Source: Corylus avellana
Taxonomy: Eukaryota; Streptophyta; Magnoliopsida; Fagales; Betulaceae
Length of the DNA: 64,000 nucleotides
NCBI RefSeq assembly: GCF_901000735.1
Contig: NC_081543.1
Coordinates: 12,783,369-12,847,368, forward strand
Direction: 5' to 3'
The translations under genes and the position numbers were made by a program. Positions 57,667-64,000 of this stretch are shown here, in pieces. The notes under the pieces were generated by a model. It saw only the letters and a list, made by a program, of their open reading frames with translations, had not been told where the DNA came from and did no database searches. Each line of letters begins with the position of its first letter. Position 1 is the first letter of the stretch.

Positions 57667-58107
57667 CTGCAACAACAACACACCTTGTATTTACTTACAC
57701 ATACACAAAATACACCCTATATGAAGACTATCATAAAAATATCAACTTGACAAACTCTCAATAATCCCTTATCTTGGAGATGAAGGTAAATTTAAACTAC
57801 CAAGAAAAGAAAATTAAAACCAATTTCTGGTCCTTTATTTTACTTCGTTTTACCAACACGAAACAATGAAAATGAAAATGAGAAACCACCCAGCAGTTAG
57901 ACAACACAACTGCTCGATTTTAGTGAACATTCTATTTTATTTTATTTTTTTTAAAAAAAAAAAATCAATTTGAGCAGATGGTAAATTACCCAATATTGGA
58001 GTCAGGGGAAAATAAAAGAAATAGATCTTTGATAAAGGAAAAAAAAAAAAAAAATCAATTTTTCTGCCCTGTTTTTTTCCTCAGTTTTCTCAAAATTTAG
58101 GAACTAC

Positions 58108-58178
58108 CTTCTGGCAAATGGAAGAGTATCAATAGATAGTTGCTGGGAACTGCATGTTTCCATAGTAATTGGTTCCAT
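58108..58178 (-). pseudogene. DCL2: DCL2 copy A exon 1 with start codon
   Basis: 71 nt from ATG to AG|GTAGTT; the split codon joins exon 2 to give FARSYQLEAL, as in DCL2. Exon 1 is short, as is usual for DCL2. The 5' flank (58179-58847) has duplicated GCTTCTCTGCTTCTCTCTGCACC (58186 and 58370) and no other gene. Confidence 0.85.
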
Positions 58179-58847
58179 GGCTTCTCTGCTTCTCTCTGCA
58201 CCATCAGTGATCAAAAACAAAACCAATGAATCCCAAAAACAAATCAAACATAATTCCATTACAATGTTTTTTAGAAAACTTTTTACTTCTTAGCATCAGT
58301 GAATCCCATGCATCAGAGATAAAAAAAAATAATGATAAAAAATAAAAAAAGATTTTTACTTTTTGCTTCTCTGCTTCTCTCTGCACCATCAGTGATCAAA
58401 AACAAAACGAATGAATCCCCCCCAAAAAAAAAAAAAAAGCAATCGTTTTTTAGAAAACTGTTTACTTTCTAGCCAAAAAAAAAAAATTAACAAACAACCT
58501 CAAATACAGAACACTTGCGAAACACTAGAAGCTACGTGTACGTTTATGCGAGCTCTATATCAACTCAAAAAACTCATAAACAAAAGAAACACCCTTTAAG
58601 ACTCTTTCTAACGAAAACTGATAAAAATTTCAATATACATAGCATTCAGTAAATATAAACCACAATTGAGAACTCACAGTGATACAGAGAAAGGAAGGAC
58701 AGGAAATGAGAGTTCCAAAGAGCACAGTAGTGAAAGAGAGAGAGCCTTAAAGAACTTCAAGAAACAAATGCAATGCAGATGAAACAGCTGTAAGCCTGCA
58801 ATGCTATATATAAAGAAGCTAACGATGATGGATGATGGCAAAGTAAT
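58179..58847. other. Presumed DCL2 5' UTR and promoter region
   Basis: It has a directly repeated block of about 50 bp (CTCTGCACCATCAGTGATCA near 58193 and 58379), poly-A tracts, and a TATATATAAAG box-like sequence near 58804-58814 on the plus strand. It ends where an LTR begins. Confidence 0.4.
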
Positions 58848-59269
58848 TGTTGGGGATAAAATCCACTATGGGTCCCACTATCTCTCAACAACCCTTAATT
58901 ATCTCATAAGGTCCTACGTTATCTCAACTACCTCACATTATCTCCCAACTATTTCAATTGATTCTTCAATCATCTGAAGGGAGAAGATCAAGGAAGCAGT
59001 TACAGAGATAAAACCCTATAAAAGAGAACTCAAGACATAGGTAAAAGGGATCGGTCATTATTTCTCAATACATTGCTAGCTCCGGCTACATTTTGACCCT
59101 ATATACGACTGCTAACTTAAGCATCGGAGGGTCTACGGGGCCTTCCCCGTAGACCCCTTTGATGCTCTTATTATTTTGTAGGAGCCCGAAGGTCGTTGAT
59201 TAGAGACACCTCGAAGAACGTGAAGATCACACCAAACGGAGACTGTTAGATCCAAAAAATGCTTCAACA
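58848..59269 (+). repeat. 5' LTR of a Ty3/gypsy-like element
   Basis: TGTTGGGGATAA...GCTTCAACA (422 bp), followed immediately by GTTTGGCGCCGTCTGTAGG, the TGGCGCC primer-site phrase usual in plant gypsy elements. Contains a hairpin GGGTCTACGGGG/CCCCGTAGACCC (59129-59158). The matching 3' LTR is not in the window. Confidence 0.8.
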
Positions 59270-61490
59270 GTTTGGCGCCGTCTGTAGGAAACAACAACGT
59301 TCTTACAAAATCAAAATCCATTATGGTGGTGATCATGCGTTCGGGCGATACATTGACCAACCGGAACTAGATTTGCACAGATCTATACTCATGGATCCCA
59401 TATCCACTCCATGGCGATCTGCGTGTACATATACCAAATCGTGTTTGCTTTCGCCAAATTTACATTTATCCGACGGGCAAAAAATGACAAATTTGCATTC
59501 ATCGACGCTGAATCAGATCCACCGCCTCAGTCAACTACACAAGATAAGTTGTTCTTTTTTCTACTCATATTTGTCATAAACGTATAAGTAAATACAAATC
59601 TGACATAGAGTAATTGAATAATGTTATATCTTGATTTTGACGAAGGGGACTTTTCTTTAAAAGAAGCAAATATTATGTTGCTTTCTCATATTCTGTTACG
59701 TAGGCACTTTTAAGGGAAATCTAAAAAACATGTGAGCCTATGCTTATCTGACCACGTGTTACCTAGCCTTTCTACTTTCTTTGTTAAAGGCAACCCTGTA
59801 GTATAAAGTTTCTAATATTCAACATTTAGTGATTTAAATAGATGCTAAATTTTATGAATATTAAACGCATAAGTTGCTTCAACAATCCCTAGAAACACAA
59901 GATTTATAAACAAAAAGAATGTGATTTCTCTGTTTATTTCCTCTTCACTTTTAATTTTACATGAAAGAGGTGGAAGAAATATGAAGGGAGGAAAGGAAGC
60001 AATCATTCCCCAAGAAACCCCCAAGGGTAATTCCATAATTATTTGTGGACTAAGCCAAGTTAAAGAAAGAGATAAATTAAAGCTTGTATATGCATCGGGT
60101 TTATATAATGACTATGCATATAGAATATTGAGCACTTCATATATGCATAGCACGACCACCACAAAGTACATATACTGGTATCAAATTCAATAGAAAATTG
60201 TCTTTAATGACAAATCTCAGCGCTATCTTACTTCTCCTTGTGATAATCTCTACTTTTTTATTGGGAATTATGCTTCTCCCCTAGATAATGACTATGCAGG
60301 GAAAGAATATGAGAAAAATTCTCAACCGGCGAGAGGCGTGGGGTCTTTCAAAGCAAAAGGCTTGAGGCCAAAAAAAGCTGACAGTCTCGGCCAAAGCAGA
60401 GAAAACATCACATTTTTGCCCCTTTATGAGCTGCCTCGCATCTAACGCACCATAAAGCAATAAAGCAAAAGGGTATATGGTGCAAGTAGAGAAAATATTT
60501 CTGCCATGTGTCCTTTTAGAAGAAAAAAAATATTAATAAAGAGGCTCCAAGAAAGCCTCAAGATCTGATCCATTTGACCAAAAGGAGACAATGTCTACTT
60601 TAGCAGCTCTGACGTGTGTCTTCTTAGAGAAAAAAGAAGAAAGCTAATCATCTCTTGCATGGTACTTATCCTCCTCGTTGAGCCACGCACCGGCAAGCCA
60701 GAATGCTCCAAGGCAGGTGTCCCACGACCTGAGCATCAAATTTGCCTCAGAACAGCCCCGGCCGGACGAAGATTCAGGTTTGCCGCTGGCTCCCGCTTCA
60801 AGCCATTTCAGGTTTGCCGGGAGTCACTTGGACTCGCCATGGCTGAGCCTCTCCGGCAGAGATCCGCTGCCTCCGGGATCACCATCTGCAACGTGACAGT
60901 CTCGCCGACCTTGCTTCATCGCCATGTCTGAACTTCACTCAGACAAGCCTTGGCCGAACCTGCTCTCGGGCTTCCACGAGCGAGCCCTCCTCAGAGTTGC
61001 CGGCACCGACCCAGCCTCGGGTTCCCATGAACGACCCAGTCTCAGCACCGGCTCCTACCCACACTCGGTGACTTGGAGGTCAAGCCCGTGGTTATAGAGG
61101 ATCGCCGAGCCTGTCGAGACTCGGTAAACTCAGCCAAGCTCTCCAACCTTGTCTCATCATCGTCAGTCGCCGAGCTTCATTCAGACTTGCCTTCAGACTT
61201 GCCGTGTCGGAGTCTCATTCGGACTTAAAATGGCCAAGCCTTGCCACCCTCGCCAGTGAGCTTGAAGGTTCACTAGCAAGCCTGCAAACAAAAAAAAAAA
61301 AAAAGAGCCAAAAAATTTCGAGGCTAGGTCATCCCGCAAAAAAGTCCGAGAGCCAGAGGATGAAGAGTCCCAGGCCCGAGGCCTGAGTCTGCAGAGAGCC
61401 GAGACCCGAGGCCCAAGTCTGCAGAAATCTGAGACTCGAGTCTGCTAAGAGCCGAGACTTGAGGCTGAAGAGAGCCAAGACCCGAGGCCT
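59270..61490 (+). mobile_element. Internal part of the gypsy-like element, no polyprotein visible
   Basis: Downstream of the primer site only short frames occur. 60660-61490 is GC-rich with CGAGCC/GAGACTCGG phrases and ends in a tandem array before the gap. The element is truncated or non-autonomous. The boundary with the copy B DCL2 segment is hidden by the N run at 61491-61590. Confidence 0.5.
61345..61490 (+). repeat. About 25-bp tandem array cut by the assembly gap
   Basis: Five or six units of AGAGCCGAGACCCGAGGCC-AAGTCTGC with variation; continues into the N run. Confidence 0.7.
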
Positions 61491-61590
61491 NNNNNNNNNN
61501 NNNNNNNNNNNNNNNNNNNNNNNNNNNNNNNNNNNNNNNNNNNNNNNNNNNNNNNNNNNNNNNNNNNNNNNNNNNNNNNNNNNNNNNNNN

Positions 61591-63411
61591 TAAGTTTAAG
61601 TTTGAGTCGTCCTAGTTTATGTTGGAGTCCTTTATTAATTAGTCCTTCTAGTCATTCTTTTACTTGGATTCCTTATCTTATAAATAGGGGATCATAGTTG
61701 TAGTTTATTTTAAAAAAAAAATAATTAACATTGTGGTTTTCTTCTATCCCTAATTGGAGTTTGTGGTCTCTCCTACCCGAAAGGAGTCATTATTATCAAT
61801 ATATTTCTATTATTAGTTGTGGGGTTCCATCATATATATATATATATATATATAACTGACATTATATTTAAGGAATGGAAGTTAAAATTTAATTTTAAAA
61901 TGCAGAGGTTTCAAGCAAAGAATTGTCTTACTACTAGAACCTCAAACACTAAATCAGAACAGAAACTCAAGAATTATATTTACTCCATTTTACATACATT
62001 TTCATCAAGTATAGATTACAATTTAATATTGCAATATATATAAAATATGTGCTTACCTTTTCTTGTAAACTCTGCAAATCATCATCTAATTGTTTATATA
62101 AGGTATGTGGGATTCCCTTGTGCTTATATGATTTAAACTTCGGAGTCGAAAATGGTATAAACTGAGCAAGCACAGATTCACTAGCACAAGTATACACCTT
62201 GAACCAACAGGGAAAGAAAACAGCAGTCAATCACTTGTCCATCCATGAGATTAATATGATCATCTGGTAAACAAACAGGACAAATTTATATACAAAAGAA
62301 CAAAAACAACCTTTGAATTCATCAGAGTCTCAAGTTCGCAAATCTTTTTCCAGAAAGAGTTATCTGTGTTTCCACCTGTACAGGAAGGAGGAAAGAGCTT
62401 AAAATCAAGGATTGATATTCACCACCAAACAAAATAAGAAGAAATTAAAAGATTAATAAAATTTAATATAAACCATTGTCAGAGGTTGCGTACTCTTTGT
62501 CTTTCCTATTCTAGGGAAGAAGTCATCCCAAGTATTCTAGGAATATTGGAGCTAGCAGAACTTAGCTGACGGTGATAGAACTCCTGCAAATGCATTCCAG
62601 GTACTTCAAATATAACAAAAGCTTGTGTTCTAGAGGCAATAAATAAATCTTTTATAATATTAAATAATGCATGAAGAAACCCAATGTTTTAGATAAACTA
62701 TTGACAATAAAAGTTAACGTTCATCCTGAATTTACCCATCATAGTCAATCAAAATATGAAAGAATATCCAGCCCCCAATGCACATATATACAATATGATT
62801 GCACATTTTTATATAAAAAATGTTTTTGATGAATAATGTTATATTGAAAAACCCTCGTACATGAAGAGTATACAATTTTAATATCCAAAGTTTTACAGAC
62901 AATACAAATACATATAAGATTAACATCTTATTCTTGCATTAAAACAAGTCTGGACATGTCAAAGACTCAAAAACTATATCCCAAAAATCTCCTTCTAGTT
63001 AGGGTCTTCCTTTTGTATGTTATAAGGGGCGTCTTATGCTTTTAATAATATGTGTTGATTAATTTTTTTTTTTAAAAAAAAAAAAACCTTTATCCCAAAA
63101 AATTAAGCAGTCAAACCTATTTTATTAGCTAAATTTTCAGCGATAAGCACTTGAGAGCAATGATCAATGATGATCATTAAGATGCTAAGGATGGACTGCT
63201 AATATAGAAGAAAAGAAGATTAATTAGATAATTTACCGTCATAATGCAAGCATAAGGGTGTTTACCACGGGCATGGTGGCATTCATCAATTATTAAAACC
63301 TTTATCATGCTTAGTTTGATAAAACTATGCCTCAAGCAATTGAGCAAAATTGCAGGTGTCATCACAAGCACCTGAAAACAAAAAATAAAGAAATAAATAA
63401 TTGTAAGTTAT
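61591..63411 (-). pseudogene. DCL2: Dicer-like 2, copy B, partial (exons 4-7)
   Basis: Exon 4, 63371-63237: 45 codons, intact ([37 protein letters not shown]). Exon 5, about 62587-62510: EFYHRQLSSASSNIPRILGM then TSSLE and a TAG. Exon 6, 62375-62311 (GNTDNSFWEKICKLETLMNS). Exon 7, 62197-62057: 47 codons, intact (VYTCASESVLAQFIPFSTPK to LDDDLQSLQEK). Exons 1-3 are not in the window because an LTR starts at 63412 in intron 3. Exon 7 carries one CTGAG, uninterrupted, at 62162-62166. Relative to copy A it lacks the 4- and 8-bp insertions and the retrotransposon, but shares the 5-bp exon 5 insertion. It could be a paralogue or the other haplotype placed in tandem. Confidence 0.9.
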
Positions 63412-63933
63412 TGCTAAAAAACGCTATGACGACTCTAAAAACTTGTTTATCATAATTTATACGAAATTAATACTATGAAGCAATAAACAATTCAATCTCT
63501 CAAAATATATAAAGCAATAAAAAGGCAGACACAGATATTTTGGTTATGAAGAGAAAACATTTTAGAACCCGATCTAAAAGTAAAACCTCTCCGGGGTAGC
63601 CAAACTCAGGAAATCACTATCAAAAGATTATCCAGAGATTACAGACACTAGGAACACTTACAACATTTGCAAGACCTTGGCTCTGTAAGATCGACAAGCT
63701 TACAACTTGTCTCCTTGCTCACAATCTTCTTCAACGTGATTCTCTTTTACCGAACCCTTCTGATAGACTTCTCAACTGTAGATTTATCAAATGCATAACT
63801 AAAACTCTAAGAGATTCAATTTAATGCTCACCACATATAATCTCTCTTAGCGCAGTCTCCGACGAACTCTCTGGGAGCGAAAATTCGTGTATCTCTATTC
63901 TATAATGATGTATATATATCAGTACATCAAACC
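63412..63933. mobile_element. LTR of a copia element related to the gag-only array, runs off the window
   Basis: Starts TGCTAAAAAACGC in DCL2 intron 3, where copy A has TTGCTGATTGATT. It contains GGTTATGAAGAGAAAACATTT and AAAACCTCTCCGGGGTAGCC, close to the GGTTACGAAGAGGAAACCATTT and AAACCTCTCCGGGGCAGCC of the LTRs at 45306-55438, but is clearly a different family member. The right end is lost in Ns. Confidence 0.7.
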
Positions 63934-64000
63934 NNNNNNNNNNNNNNNNNNNNNNNNNNNNNNNNNNNNNNNNNNNNNNNNNNNNNNNNNNNNNNNNNNN

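Larger units (their letters stand above)
43985..58178 (-). pseudogene. DCL2: Dicer-like 2, copy A, disrupted (exons 1-10)
   Basis: DCL2 is a cytoplasmic/nuclear RNase III enzyme that dices viral and transgene dsRNA into 22-nt siRNAs. Ten helicase-half exons can be read: 1, 58178-58108 (MEPITMETC..TLPFAR); 2, 57666-57489 (YQLEALEMAMKQNTVVFLET with GSGKT, the Walker A site); 3, 57173-57060 (HTDLNVGMYCGEMQVDLWDA); 4, 56664-56518 ([14 protein letters not shown] box); 5, about 55873-55790; 6, 55652-55588; 7, 55474-55439 plus 45305-45192; 8, 44548-44415 (LDELGVWLVLK); 9, 44315-44168 (GKLDVLSQSIVRNFSFDAF); 10, 44078 to about 43985 (PEWSIGNNVEANMDARLVTS). The exon 3 donor is degraded (GAG|GC), exon 4 has an 8-bp insertion giving TGA, exons 4, 5 and 7 each have a 4-bp insertion, exon 5 has a premature TAG, and exon 7 holds a 10.1-kb retrotransposon. 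PAZ and RNase III exons are absent. It cannot make Dicer. Confidence 0.92.

Noticed and set aside
60614..60931. GC-rich 105-codon forward frame
   Set aside because: Lies in the gypsy-like interior with repeat-like composition; no polyprotein motif could be recognised.

Overview
The window is nuclear DNA of a flowering plant. It is AT-rich, its genes have introns, and its families are plant-specific: Dicer-like 2 (DCL2), ankyrin-PGG proteins of the BDA1 type, a PUB25/26-type U-box protein, and Mutator-like and Ty1/copia elements. A eudicot, perhaps woody, is my inference; I cannot name the species. The sequence is a draft assembly with seven runs of N (5424-5443, 37034-37262, 42351-42450, 43529-43628, 46898-46997, 61491-61590 and 63934 to the end). 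Only one gene looks intact. The rest is broken genes and layered transposons.

Layout. 1-958: a terminal-inverted-repeat element carrying a broken U-box/ARM fragment. 1266-1416: a small MITE with a 9-bp target duplication. 1905-27000: two segmental copies (U1 and U2) of a region that ends in a BDA1-like ankyrin-PGG gene. U1 is split by a 12-kb Mutator-like element (2829-14876, 9-bp TSD) holding a dead transposase and a captured anthranilate phosphoribosyltransferase exon. U2 is split by an internally deleted copia element (16246-19658), a CACTA-like element (22040-23427) and, inside the ankyrin exon, a hAT-like element (24769-26339). 30440-31810: three related 9-bp-TSD MITEs, one holding a nested hAT-like element. 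32205-33025: part of a third copy (U3) of the segment. 38174-39813: the intact BDA1-like gene. 41131-42895: two probable solo LTRs.

43985-63371: two partial copies of DCL2, both on the minus strand. Copy A (exons 1-10, 58178 down to about 43985) is cut inside exon 7 by a 10.1-kb array LTR-gag-LTR-gag-LTR (45306-55438) with a 5-bp target duplication. Copy B (61591-63411, exons 4-7) keeps the unoccupied target site. Both copies share a small frame-breaking insertion in exon 5, so the gene was probably damaged before it was duplicated. Copy B is cut off by another LTR at 63412.

Overall, paralogous copies in one window preserve empty sites for several insertions, so the order of events can be read directly. 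The host genes recognised (DCL2, BDA1-like, PUB25/26-like) belong to families linked to plant defence or stress, but nothing here shows that they work together. I found no tRNA, rRNA or CRISPR array, and no convincing new biological system. The most notable structures are the disrupted DCL2 locus, the gag-only concatemer and the gene-capturing elements.
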